64,000 nt of DNA from Thermoanaerobaculia bacterium (lineage in GTDB: Bacteria > Acidobacteriota > Thermoanaerobaculia > Gp7-AA8): the NCBI GenBank assembly GCA_017883235.1, contig JADGNY010000009.1, positions 25,534 through 89,533 on the forward strand, written 5' to 3'. The number at the start of each line of letters is the position of its first letter. The first letter of the stretch is position 1. Of the stretch, positions 10,331-19,556 are shown one piece after another. Position numbers and translations under genes: made by a program. The notes beneath the pieces were generated by a model. The model was given only the letters and a program-made list of their open reading frames with translations. It had not been told where the DNA came from and made no database searches.

Positions 10331-11711
10331 GGTCGAGCACGACCCGGTATTCGTTGATGACGTGCGGTTCCTGATTGTAGAAGAGGTGTTGGCGTTCGCC
10401 GGGTGCGCCCGAGCCGTTGCCTGTCAGAACCAGGTAATCGATGCGATCCCAGCCTGGATAGGCATCGGAAGCGAAGACGTGATATTTCGCGCCGAGGGCT
10501 GGCCAGTAGTCGTAGACCATCACCGTGCTCGTCCGCGGGATTATCGATTCGACAAGCCGCAGGTTCGCCTCGAGCCGCTGGTCTTCAGGCAGCGTGGCCA
10601 TCACGGTCCAGGAGATCAGAACGCGCGAGATCGCGAGGAGATAGACCGGCAGCCCGAGAGCGGCTAGCAATCCCCGGTGGTTTGTGCGCTCATACAAAGT
10701 AAAGTCGATCGCGAGGAGCATCGGGCCCACAATCCAGACATAGTAGAACTCTCGAGGGAAGAGCACCGGAATCGCGAGCTGGACGATCAACGGAACGAGC
10801 CACAGATTTCGATTGCGCCTTCCAGCGACGGCGATCGGAATCAGCATGGCGATCGCGGCCGGAGTCGGTGTGCGTCCGTAGCGAAAGCCGTCCAGGATCA
10901 TCGACCAGGATCGTCCGGAAGCCTGCCCGGCCCCTGTTGTGATCGATGAGAGCGTATCCCCGACGGATACCGCGCTCGCGTATGCCAGGATGCTACCGAA
11001 CGTCACTGCGGCCGTAGCCAGCCACAGCATGACGTTCGCGGGCCGATTGCGGCGGAGAAGCACGAGCCAGCCGATGAAAAATGCCGCGGCGATACTGGTT
11101 GCTCCCGCGAGTCCTTCGAGGATCCCAGCAATGAACCAGGCGCTGCGTTTCTCGGAGCGAACGCAAAGAATCCAACCGACGAATGCCAGGATCATTGCCA
11201 GTCCTTCTGGACGTCCATGCAACGTCAACGGAAGAACGAACAGTGCCGCCAGCGCTCCAGGCCAGCGTGGTCCACTCCGATTCAGCGTTCGGGCCACCGC
11301 GTACGTCACCCACGATAAGAGGAGGGAGATCGCCACGTCGAACGCAACGCTCGTTCGCAAGGTGAACCCGAAGAGGCGTACCCAGATACCAAACGCCAGC
11401 GGAAAGAGCGGCAGGCCTATCCCTCGGCAGTGAACCTCTTTCGACCAGTACGGGACGCCCTCCTCCTCCGTGGCGACGAGGCGGCCGTGCAGACCCCATT
11501 CACGGCCCGCCGCTTTGTAGGCGATCTCGTCGTGGGCAATGAAACGGCCGTAGGTGACGAGGAGAGCAGCGTATGCCAGCTGTCCCGCGATCAGGAGTGC
11601 CAAGGCAATCCGATCCCAGCTCGTTCGTGTCGTTTTCGTCGTCATCGCCTTCGGTGCTGCCTGATAAGTGGCGGGGAACAAGATGCGCTCAGGATAGCCG
11701 AGTCGAGTCAT
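10194..11711 (-). CDS. Polytopic membrane glycosyltransferase-like protein (GT-C/ArnT-like)
   Basis: 505 aa, many TM segments; locus context. Confidence 0.55.
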   Translation of the reverse strand: MTRLGYPERILFPATYQAAPKAMTTKTTRTSWDRIALALLIAGQLAYAALLVTYGRFIAHDEIAYKAAGREWGLHGRLVATEEEGVPYWSKEVHCRGIGLPLFPLAFGIWVRLFGFTLRTSVAFDVAISLLLSWVTYAVARTLNRSGPRWPGALAALFVLPLTLHGRPEGLAMILAFVGWILCVRSEKRSAWFIAGILEGLAGATSIAAAFFIGWLVLLRRNRPANVMLWLATAAVTFGSILAYASAVSVGDTLSSITTGAGQASGRSWSMILDGFRYGRTPTPAAIAMLIPIAVAGRRNRNLWLVPLIVQLAIPVLFPREFYYVWIVGPMLLAIDFTLYERTNHRGLLAALGLPVYLLAISRVLISWTVMATLPEDQRLEANLRLVESIIPRTSTVMVYDYWPALGAKYHVFASDAYPGWDRIDYLVLTGNGSGAPGERQHLFYNQEPHVINEYRVVLDRLNRKPFSIGPFHTHSAWGFGPLILQRIRRPGESNESANLPSSCW

Positions 11712-11744
11712 GCGGGCGAGGAATCGCTGCCGGAGTCTCAGACA

Positions 11745-12092
11745 TCAGAGTGACCCCAGATTGAAGATGATGATCCCGGCGAGAATCATCAGCATTCCCC
11801 AGAGGTGGTGCCTCCGCATCTTCTCGCCAAGGACGGCCACGGAGAGGACCGTCACGACGACGAATCCGAGCGGCGCGAGCGATACGGTCACGTGGAGGGG
11901 AAGAGTCTTCAGCGCGATCGTGGAAGTCACTGTGGATAAAAGCATCAGAGTGTAGCCAGCGATCGAGAACGGATCGAAAAATGACGCCAGCAGCCAGCGT
12001 TCGCGCCCGCGGAGCGCACCTCTCTTCAGCAGAAGCTGGCCGCTCGACGCCATGACGATCCCGGCGAGGAAGATCAGAATTGCTTTGGTCAA
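11745..12092 (-). CDS. EamA/SMR-like small multidrug-resistance-type (DMT) protein
   Basis: AGIVMASSGQLLLKRGAL ... LPLHVTVSLAPLGFVVVTVLSVAVLGEKMRRHHLWGMLMILAGIIIFNLG. Confidence 0.7.
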   Translation of the reverse strand: MTKAILIFLAGIVMASSGQLLLKRGALRGRERWLLASFFDPFSIAGYTLMLLSTVTSTIALKTLPLHVTVSLAPLGFVVVTVLSVAVLGEKMRRHHLWGMLMILAGIIIFNLGSL

Positions 12093-12451
12093 GGGAGATC
12101 CTCCCGCACGACGAGGTAGACCCCGGCGACAATGACCGCCGCGCCAGCGACATTTGCGATGGTCACGCGTTCGAAAAAGAAGATCCTGCTTGCCACGAGT
12201 ACCAGGAAGTAGTTCAGGCTCGTGACCAGATATGCGACGAAGAGCCGGACTTCTCGCAGGACGAGTTGCCAGCAGAAGGCCTGGAGGACGAGAAGAGCCA
12301 AGCATCCGAGATACCAGGGGCTGGTGAGAAACGCGCCGAGGCTTGGTCTCCCCATGAGTAGGGCGGCAGTCTTGCCAAGAATAGCGACCACAGTTTGCAG
12401 AAGAAGAGACAAGCCCAGGAAGAGCCAAGACGCCGGGATTCGGCTTTTCAT
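12089..12451 (-). CDS. EamA/SMR-like small membrane protein, partner of downstream gene
   Basis: 120 aa, 4 TM pattern, ends FFFERVTIANVAGAAVIVAGVYLVVREDLP; 4-nt overlap with 11745..12092. Confidence 0.65.
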   Translation of the reverse strand: MKSRIPASWLFLGLSLLLQTVVAILGKTAALLMGRPSLGAFLTSPWYLGCLALLVLQAFCWQLVLREVRLFVAYLVTSLNYFLVLVASRIFFFERVTIANVAGAAVIVAGVYLVVREDLP

Positions 12452-12530
12452 CAGTGCACGACCGCAAGAACGCCGGCCAACGGATCAGAATAGCAACGCG
12501 GCGCGCCGCCGGGTAACGCGATCGCGCCGC

Positions 12531-13268
12531 TCATGCAGCGTAAACCTTGCGCAGAACGACGAATGTTTGAGCGACTCGGTATTTCAGCGCGCTCATCTCG
12601 AGATTGAGGATCGGATAGTTGCGCGCCGAGACGTGCGTGGTGATCCGGGTAGTTCCTTGTCGGATGAGCTCGTTGTATTCATGAAACGCCGTAAGCGGAG
12701 CAAGCCCGGCTCCCTTGTAGTCGGGGTGGACTCCTCCCAGCAGCATGAGGGCCTCGCCGTTGCCGATAAGACGGTGTGTCTTCATGGCCAGGGTCCTTCC
12801 GCTCTGCGTTTCGACTAGACGGTAAACTCGCTCGTCGGGCCGTTCGAACGATTGTCGTACATAGGCCTCATATCGCTTTCCGGAAAGAGTTCGTGCGTCT
12901 GTGAACCAGGGGTCGACAAGCCAACGGTCATCTGTGAAGGTCTCGCGGACGATTCCCAGCACATCTTCCAGTGCGGAAGCGTCCTCAACGTGCTCGAACC
13001 GATACAGCCCGTCAGCAATCTCGAACGGTTGTTTGAGCTTGAAGGTGAGGCGCAATTGAGTCTCGATGAAGCGGAATCCAGCCTCCTCGAATCGATGAAT
13101 CAGCGCAACATCCTCGATCTTCAGCTTGCAAAGCACGTACGCGGGACGAAACCGGGCAGAGTAGTCTCGTTCCGCTGCGACAACGTCGTCTCCTCCTACC
13201 GGGTCGATCAAATCCAGCACCGGCCGCCCAAGCACCCGCGAGTCGATCTCGTTTTGTCGGATTTCCAT
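12531..13268 (-). CDS. WecD-like GNAT N-acyltransferase
   Basis: GIVRETFTDDRWLVDPWF ... LMLLGGVHPDYKGAGLAPLTAFHEYNELIRQGTTRITTHVSARNYPILNLEMSALKYRVAQTFVVLRK. Confidence 0.65.
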   Translation of the reverse strand: MEIRQNEIDSRVLGRPVLDLIDPVGGDDVVAAERDYSARFRPAYVLCKLKIEDVALIHRFEEAGFRFIETQLRLTFKLKQPFEIADGLYRFEHVEDASALEDVLGIVRETFTDDRWLVDPWFTDARTLSGKRYEAYVRQSFERPDERVYRLVETQSGRTLAMKTHRLIGNGEALMLLGGVHPDYKGAGLAPLTAFHEYNELIRQGTTRITTHVSARNYPILNLEMSALKYRVAQTFVVLRKVYAA

Positions 13269-13273
13269 GACGG

Positions 13274-14122
13274 TTAAAGGGCGACCATGTTCTCTGCGTA
13301 GAAATGCGTGTCTTGGTGTTCGCGAGAGTACGGCGTAGCCAGAAAGTAGTCGATGTCGCCTAGAAGCCGGTTTTCGATGGCGCGATACCCTGCGGGCTCG
13401 GCGATCGAGCTGATGTAGCTGTCTCCGCACTGGACTTCGAGCATTACCCGCTCGCCTCGCATCGCGTCCACGAATCTCGTGCTACCGGTGGGCACGACCC
13501 CTTCGTAGCGTACAAACAGGGTCCAGGTCTCCTCGCGTGCTTTCCCTCCGTCGGTCACGGTCCCCTTAAACTCCCGGTCGTATCGGTAGGGAACTTCGAG
13601 ACGTTTCTCCACATAGTGCGTGTATGTGAAGCATTTCGCCGGGCTGACGCCAAGAAAGAGGAAGCGGACCTTGTCGCCGAGATCGTGGATCCGGTCGAAC
13701 GTACCTCCTCGTCCCAGCGACGTGTGCGGAAGGTCGCGAATGATGCCCTTGTAGCGGCCGGATACGGCCACTGACATCAAAGGGTCGGGTGATCGCTCGC
13801 TCTCCGGCAGACCGCGAAAAAACTCATTCAGCGCACCCATCTGTGATTTTGAGCGCTGCGCATCGAAAGCCGTACCGTTGCAGAAGCTGAACGTGAACGC
13901 AGGCATGACGATCGTGCCGACACCGGTTGCGTGGAGGACCTCGATCACGGCCTCCAGCAGTCCGCGCCGTCCGAGGTCAGGATTCGGAAGGCCGAATGAC
14001 ATCTCCGAGTGCATATAAAGAAGATCGCAGTCTGGCGCCTTGACGTCCTGCAAGCACTGGAGGATGTCTCGATTGGTGATCCAGCGGCCGTCCGCGGTCT
14101 GAAAGAGATTTAGAAGTTGCAT
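13274..14122 (-). CDS. AAC(3)-family (antibiotic_NAT fold) N-acyltransferase-like protein
   Basis: LLYMHSEMSFGLPN...GVGTIVMPAFTFSFCNG...SVAVSGRYKGIIRDLPHTSLGRGGTFDRI; in a polysaccharide locus. Confidence 0.75.
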   Translation of the reverse strand: MQLLNLFQTADGRWITNRDILQCLQDVKAPDCDLLYMHSEMSFGLPNPDLGRRGLLEAVIEVLHATGVGTIVMPAFTFSFCNGTAFDAQRSKSQMGALNEFFRGLPESERSPDPLMSVAVSGRYKGIIRDLPHTSLGRGGTFDRIHDLGDKVRFLFLGVSPAKCFTYTHYVEKRLEVPYRYDREFKGTVTDGGKAREETWTLFVRYEGVVPTGSTRFVDAMRGERVMLEVQCGDSYISSIAEPAGYRAIENRLLGDIDYFLATPYSREHQDTHFYAENMVAL

Positions 14123-14133
14123 CGACGTATCCG

Positions 14134-14862
14134 CTACCGAACGGTCAGCCCACCATCTACTACCATGCTACTGCCGGTGATCCATGACGCCTTTTCGGAG
14201 AGGAGAAATTCGACGGCATCAACGACGTCGGAGATCTTCCCCAGCCCCAGCAAGTACAGCTCCCTATTCCTTGCTGACAGCTCCGGATCGCGCAACACTG
14301 CCTGAGCCATGTTGGTCGGTACGCCGCCGGCGACGATCGAGTTCAGCCTCACGTCCGGTGCGAGCTCGACCGCAAGAGAGCGCATCATGGCGTCAATGGC
14401 GCCCTTGCTTGCCGAGTAGATCGCCTGGCCTTTGGTCCCTCGGATGCTGTACGAGCTCGACAGGAAGACGACGTTGGAAAGGTGGCGGCCATTTACCGGC
14501 CGGCGCAGAAGAGCGCGGATGATCTGAACGGCCGCCAGAAAGTTGACATCCATGATCTCCGCCACGGTCTCGCAATCCATGTCCCTCATCGGAAGGACTT
14601 TGACGATGCCGGCGCTATGAACGAACGCATCGACGGCCGCTTCGTGAGTTTTCAGAAAAGCACTGAGAGCGTCGGTCGCGGAAGTCACGTTGCGAAGGTC
14701 GAAAGGCCAGAGGAGATGCGGACCGCCGCCGATCGACGACTGCAGAGCAGCGAGGCGCTCCGACGACCGGCCGCAGAGAATGAGGGGCCGGAGAGGCGCA
14801 AGGCGGCGAGCGATCGCCTCGCCGATGCCGGACGAAGCGCCGGTGATCAGCGTGAAGCTCAC
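14134..14862 (-). CDS. Short-chain dehydrogenase/reductase (FabG-like)
   Basis: VSFTLITGASSGIGEAIARRL; YSASKGAIDAMMRSLAVELAP; GSSMVVDGGLTVR; GTG start inferred. Confidence 0.85.
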   Translation of the reverse strand: MSFTLITGASSGIGEAIARRLAPLRPLILCGRSSERLAALQSSIGGGPHLLWPFDLRNVTSATDALSAFLKTHEAAVDAFVHSAGIVKVLPMRDMDCETVAEIMDVNFLAAVQIIRALLRRPVNGRHLSNVVFLSSSYSIRGTKGQAIYSASKGAIDAMMRSLAVELAPDVRLNSIVAGGVPTNMAQAVLRDPELSARNRELYLLGLGKISDVVDAVEFLLSEKASWITGSSMVVDGGLTVR

Positions 14863-15083
14863 GGCCCCTTCCGCGCTTCCACGAGCCGCCGCAGATCTCC
14901 AACGGTAGCCGAGTTTTTCAGGTCGTCGGCCGAGATGGTTACCCGGTAGTGTCTGTCGATCATCGCCACAAGCGACAACGCAGTGAGCGAGTCCCACTCT
15001 TCGCAGTCACGAAGCACAGTTTCATCGTCAGCCACATCGAGCTCGAGAACCTCGGCTGCCTTTTCGAGAAATGGATCCGTCAT
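14859..15083 (-). CDS. Acyl carrier protein
   Basis: 74 aa; phosphopantetheine Ser in EEWDSLTALSLVAMID. Confidence 0.85.
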   Translation of the reverse strand: MTDPFLEKAAEVLELDVADDETVLRDCEEWDSLTALSLVAMIDRHYRVTISADDLKNSATVGDLRRLVEARKGP

Positions 15084-16165
15084 GCGGCAACTCCCTCAGA
15101 CGTGTAGTCGATCGTGTCACAAACGGCCAGCGGTCCGACGTTCATCACCATCGACGCCCAGGTGAGGCCAACCCCGAAGCCGGCAAAACAGAGGCGAAGG
15201 CTCTGGTCGCGGAGCTGCGCGCCCAGGTTGAACGTGACGTTCGTCGGAATCGTGGCACCGCTGCCGTTGCCAAAATGCTCGACGACATTGTTCGGCATGC
15301 GCTCGTGCGCGATGCCCATTCGGTCTGCCAGTTTCTCGAGCATGAATCGGTTCGGCTGATGGAACATGAAATAGTCTATGTCGCCGCTGCTCAACCCTGC
15401 ATCACGGAGAAGGGACTCGATCATCGGCGGGACTTCAGTCTGGACGAAGTTGAAGACCGCAGTACCATTCATCGTCAGATGGTCTAGCGCGCGCCAGTTG
15501 TTGTCGCCCACGTCGCGTAGTTCGGCAGTTTCGACCGTCGAAGGAAGCCGGAAGCCTCCGGCCGGAATCATGAGCGCTTCGTGCCGGGAGCCGTCCATCT
15601 TCAGGTTGGCGTGGATCATTTCTCCGTCCGCGGAACGCTCGACGATCGTGATGCATGCGGCATCGCCCGCGAGAGGGTAGCTGTTTTTGTCTTTCGGTGA
15701 GACCCGATGGCTCAGAACGTCGGCGTTGATGACGACGACCTGCCGGATACTCTCTTGCTCGAGGAGCAGAAACGCCTGCATGAGGCCGACGAGGAAGCCG
15801 GCGCAACCTTGATTGATATCGAGACAGAATACGTCGTTCTTCAACCCCAGACGGCCCTGGATGATGTTGCTGGTGGCTGGCATGAGGTAGTCAGGCGACT
15901 GCGTCACCAGAACCAGCGCATCGATGGATTCAGCCTGGAGAACCCCCCGATCGATGAGATACCGGATACCGAATACGGAAAGATCGGAGACGCACGTCTC
16001 GGGAGTGGCCAGGCGATGCCGGTCGAATCCCATTACGGTCTTCAACTTCATCGACTTCGCTTCTGGGAAATCGAATGCCTTCATGTCCTCGAGGAAGGTC
16101 CGCTCGTTCGACGGCAGAACCGTGAGCATGCCGGCGACACGTTTGCCGCGAAACGTGAACTTCAC
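15080..16165 (-). CDS. 3-oxoacyl-ACP synthase III (KASIII/FabH-like)
   Basis: Cys LDINQGCAGFLVG, His FHQPNRFMLEKL, Asn FGNGSGATIP, FAGFGVGLTWAS. Confidence 0.9.
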   Translation of the reverse strand: MKFTFRGKRVAGMLTVLPSNERTFLEDMKAFDFPEAKSMKLKTVMGFDRHRLATPETCVSDLSVFGIRYLIDRGVLQAESIDALVLVTQSPDYLMPATSNIIQGRLGLKNDVFCLDINQGCAGFLVGLMQAFLLLEQESIRQVVVINADVLSHRVSPKDKNSYPLAGDAACITIVERSADGEMIHANLKMDGSRHEALMIPAGGFRLPSTVETAELRDVGDNNWRALDHLTMNGTAVFNFVQTEVPPMIESLLRDAGLSSGDIDYFMFHQPNRFMLEKLADRMGIAHERMPNNVVEHFGNGSGATIPTNVTFNLGAQLRDQSLRLCFAGFGVGLTWASMVMNVGPLAVCDTIDYTSEGVAA

Positions 16166-16392
16166 GGCTCGGCACCATGTTTCCGGAGCAGCGCTCCAAT
16201 CACTTCGAGACTCTTGAAGTTTTCCGGCACGATGTCCGTGCCAGCAATCGAGATGCCGTACGCTTTGTCCAGGGCGGACACCAGCATCATGATGTCGAAC
16301 GAGTCGAGCAGGCCGTCGTCGATCCAGTTGATCGAAGCCGCGAAGTCTTGTTCAGGACGGATGTCGCGGAGCGCATCCAGGATTCGAGCCAT
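16162..16392 (-). CDS. Acyl carrier protein
   Basis: MARILDALRDI ... DGLLDSFDIMMLVSALDKAYGISI. Confidence 0.8.
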   Translation of the reverse strand: MARILDALRDIRPEQDFAASINWIDDGLLDSFDIMMLVSALDKAYGISIAGTDIVPENFKSLEVIGALLRKHGAEP

Positions 16393-16591
16393 TGCCACCT
16401 TTCTCCTGCGAGCGGATGTCGCTGCTGGACCCCGATGCTCACCGCGGTCGGGCACGAACATTGCGCCGCTCGCGTGGCGTAGAATACCGTACGAGCTCTG
16501 ACCGGACGAACACTATCTCCACAATCCAGGGTTCATTCGGACCAACTCCACAGCAACGCCCGTCGTCGGGTCGAGGAGTGAGACACAAGCC

Positions 16592-16900
16592 ATGACTGAA
16601 CCGCATTCACCCGGCGAAAACGAGCTTCTCGACCTCATACTCGCCGTCCTGAAGGAAGGGCCGAAGAGGGAAGGCGAGGATGTCCAGATTGGTCCCGCTA
16701 CGCCTTTGATCGGTGATAACGCACTGCTGGACTCGCTTGGTCTGGTCTCACTCATCACCGGACTGGAGCAGCGGCTTGATGATGAGTATGGAGTAGTAAT
16801 CGCCATCGCAATCGACGAAGCGATCGTCGAAGACGAAGGGCCGCTCCGTACACCAGCGACACTCGTCAAATACATTCGTTCTCTTATCAACGCACAATGA
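16592..16900 (+). CDS. Acyl carrier protein
   Basis: NALLDSLGLVSLITGLEQRLDDEYGVVI. Confidence 0.8.
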   Translation: MTEPHSPGENELLDLILAVLKEGPKREGEDVQIGPATPLIGDNALLDSLGLVSLITGLEQRLDDEYGVVIAIAIDEAIVEDEGPLRTPATLVKYIRSLINAQ

Positions 16901-16904
16901 GCGT

Positions 16905-17621
16905 ATGGTGTGGCCGATGAGGGGCGACGAGGTTCTGCTCATTACCGGAACAAGCCGCGGTCTCGGCCTTGGATTGGCCGAGCAGTTCGTACGGGAGGGT
17001 TTTCGTGTGATCGGCTGCAGCCGGACTCCTCCGGTACGAGTGGTTGAAGGCCTTGACGACTATCGCGTGGACGTTACAAGCGATGAGCAGGTCCGATCGA
17101 TGATGTCGAAGATTCGCCGCGCCTATGGCCGGGTCGATGTACTGCTCAATAGTGCGGGAATGTATGCCGCGCAGTATCTCGCAATGACCTCCGTCGAGAA
17201 AGCACAAGCGGTACTCGCCACAAACGTTATAGGCACGTTACTCTGCAGCCGGGAAGCTGTGAAAGTCATGAAGATGAATTACTATGGCCGGATCGTCAAC
17301 CTGTCAACGATCGCCGTACCGCTTGCGAGTCCGGGAACGGCAATCTATGGAGCGTCAAAAGCAGCCGTGGAACAGTTGGGGCGGGTGCTCGCCAGAGAAG
17401 CTGCTTCTGACGGAATCACGGTGAATACCCTTGGGCTCTCGATCGTCGAGGGAGACGGTATGGGGTCTCACATTGGAAACGAAGCAGCAGAGGAAGCGCT
17501 GCGCGGAACGATTCTCGGTGTTCGCCTTACGATGAAGGATGTCATCCACGCAGTTCGTTTTCTTTCGAGTCCGGAGAGCGGGGCGCTGACGGGCCAGACG
17601 ATTTATCTGGGGGGGATCTGA
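16905..17621 (+). CDS. Short-chain dehydrogenase/reductase
   Basis: VLLITGTSRGLGLGLAEQFVREGFRVIGCSR; YGASKAAVEQLGRVLARE. Confidence 0.85.
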   Translation: MVWPMRGDEVLLITGTSRGLGLGLAEQFVREGFRVIGCSRTPPVRVVEGLDDYRVDVTSDEQVRSMMSKIRRAYGRVDVLLNSAGMYAAQYLAMTSVEKAQAVLATNVIGTLLCSREAVKVMKMNYYGRIVNLSTIAVPLASPGTAIYGASKAAVEQLGRVLAREAASDGITVNTLGLSIVEGDGMGSHIGNEAAEEALRGTILGVRLTMKDVIHAVRFLSSPESGALTGQTIYLGGI

Positions 17622-17624
17622 GCG

Positions 17625-18635
17625 GTGAACGTGGAGATTCACGATATTGCAGGATACCTGCCCGCCCGCATCGAGACGAACGAAATGCTGGCGGCCGAGA
17701 ATCCGACCTGGGACATGGCGGCGATCGCCTCCCGAACGGGCGTGCTCAGCCGCCACATTGCAGCTGAGGGGGAGACTGCTTTCGACCTCGCCTGCCGGGC
17801 CTGCGATGTGCTGTTTTCGTCCAATCCCGGAGCGCGGGATTCAATCGACGCCGTGATCTTCTGCACGGAAAGCGGTGACTACATCATGCCGCCGAATTCC
17901 TGCCTTCTCCATAAGTATCTCGACCTTCCCGACAACGTTCTGGCGTTCGATTTCAACCTCGCCTGTTCAGGCTATGTCTACGGGCTGACTCTGGCAGGAT
18001 CGCTGATCTCGAGTGGCGTGTCCTCGAATGTTCTCCTGGTGAACGCGGACACCTATTCAAAGTACATTCACAAGAACGACCGCGCTTCGCGGGTACTCTT
18101 CGGCGACGCCGCTGCAGTCACGTTACTCAGGCCCTCAACGTCGCCGAGCCGTATCGTGGACGTTCTCTGTTCCACATCGGGTAAGAATTTTGCCAAATTC
18201 ATCATTCCGGCGGGAGGTTGCCGCACTCCGAAGTCGGACCAGACTTCGATTCCGGTCGAGGACAAGAGCGGCAACACCCGCACGCTCGAGCAGATCCAGA
18301 TGGACGGCCTTGGGATTCTGACGTTCGTCAACACGAAGGTGCCGGAACAGATCCGCGCGGTCCTCAAGAGGAACAGTCTCACTCTGGACGACATCGACCT
18401 GTTCGTCTTTCATCAGGCGAGCAAACCGGCGCTCGATTCACTGAACCGGTTATTGAGGATCCCAGCGGGGAAGAGCTACTCGAATCTCAGCGAGGTCGGT
18501 AACACGGTGTCAGCTTCGATACCGCTTGCCTTGAAAAACGCAATGTCTGAAGGACTCATCCAACGCGGCAGCCGCGTACTACTCTCCGGGTTTGGTGTCG
18601 GACTGTCCTGGGCGACGGCGATCGTCGACCTCTGA
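17625..18635 (+). CDS. 3-oxoacyl-ACP synthase III (KASIII/FabH-like)
   Basis: Cys FDFNLACSGYVYG, His FHQASKPALDSL, Asn SEVGNTVSASIP, SGFGVGLSWAT. Confidence 0.9.
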   Translation: MNVEIHDIAGYLPARIETNEMLAAENPTWDMAAIASRTGVLSRHIAAEGETAFDLACRACDVLFSSNPGARDSIDAVIFCTESGDYIMPPNSCLLHKYLDLPDNVLAFDFNLACSGYVYGLTLAGSLISSGVSSNVLLVNADTYSKYIHKNDRASRVLFGDAAAVTLLRPSTSPSRIVDVLCSTSGKNFAKFIIPAGGCRTPKSDQTSIPVEDKSGNTRTLEQIQMDGLGILTFVNTKVPEQIRAVLKRNSLTLDDIDLFVFHQASKPALDSLNRLLRIPAGKSYSNLSEVGNTVSASIPLALKNAMSEGLIQRGSRVLLSGFGVGLSWATAIVDL

Positions 18636-18649
18636 AAAACCGCAATTGT

Positions 18650-19447
18650 ATGAACCTGGAAGCCGCAACGCTCGGAGACATCCACCGGAAGATCGATGAG
18701 ATCAAGGCAGGCGCTGCCGGAAGCTTCGCCACGAACTACTTTCGGCAAGAGCTGTCCAGTACTGCTCTTCGCGCCGCGTCAACCTCGCAGTCGCTGGTTT
18801 TTGTGAGCGACGATCTCGACTTTCGACGGCTCTATTTTTTCACTACGGAGCCAGACGATCTCGCAGCCGTTCTTGCTGCTCTTGAGATTACCGGCAATCT
18901 GGTTGCCGAGTATCTCGCGAAAGAGCCCGATCCACGGATCGTGAGGGCACTGACTGGCGCCGGGTTCGGGGAATACGCGCTGTTTCACCGAATGACCAAT
19001 GATCGACTGCCGCGCGCAACGACCAATCGATCGCTGGAGCTCGCCACGGAAAACGATGTCGATGCGATTCACAGGGATTTGCTGCAGACATTCGACAGGT
19101 TCACGGATCACCTGCCGTCACAGGAACGGCTGGCCGGTTACATCACGCATCAGCAGGTACTCGTGAGTCGTATCGCGGGCGAGATTCGTGGGTGGGCTGT
19201 GTTTCCGCTTCACCTCGGGCGTGTTCACTTCAACTATCTCAAGAGTGCTGGCAGGCCGCTCGACGCCATTCGCCTTCTGATGAACTTTTACGGTTTGATG
19301 ACCGAGCGCAACATTCGTTCGGGGTTTCTCTGGGTCAACGACAGAAACAGTGGAGTCATCGAGATGCATCGACGATTCGGCTGGGCTTTCGACGGTCTGC
19401 GTGGCCATTTCTTTGTGAAAGGAGCGGCGGGCTCTCCAGCCGGATGA
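18650..19447 (+). CDS. GNAT-like N-acyltransferase (WecD-type)
   Basis: C-terminal VHFNYLKSAGRPLDAIRLLMNFYGLMTERNIRSGFLWVNDRNSGVIEMHRRFGWAFDGLRGHFFVKG. Confidence 0.55.
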   Translation: MNLEAATLGDIHRKIDEIKAGAAGSFATNYFRQELSSTALRAASTSQSLVFVSDDLDFRRLYFFTTEPDDLAAVLAALEITGNLVAEYLAKEPDPRIVRALTGAGFGEYALFHRMTNDRLPRATTNRSLELATENDVDAIHRDLLQTFDRFTDHLPSQERLAGYITHQQVLVSRIAGEIRGWAVFPLHLGRVHFNYLKSAGRPLDAIRLLMNFYGLMTERNIRSGFLWVNDRNSGVIEMHRRFGWAFDGLRGHFFVKGAAGSPAG

Positions 19448-19556
19448 CGTCTGAGATCGGACCTCGTTCGGGCACGCGGAAGCTGTGCGTCGCATGCCGG
19501 GCGAGCGCCGTGGGTAGCGCGCAGCTCCCACAACATGGCGCGTTCGCCTGCGCCGG

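Noticed and set aside
13274-14122. Aminoglycoside resistance gene
   Set aside because: AAC(3)-like fold, but context is a glycan locus with ACP modules; sugar N-acylation is more likely than resistance.
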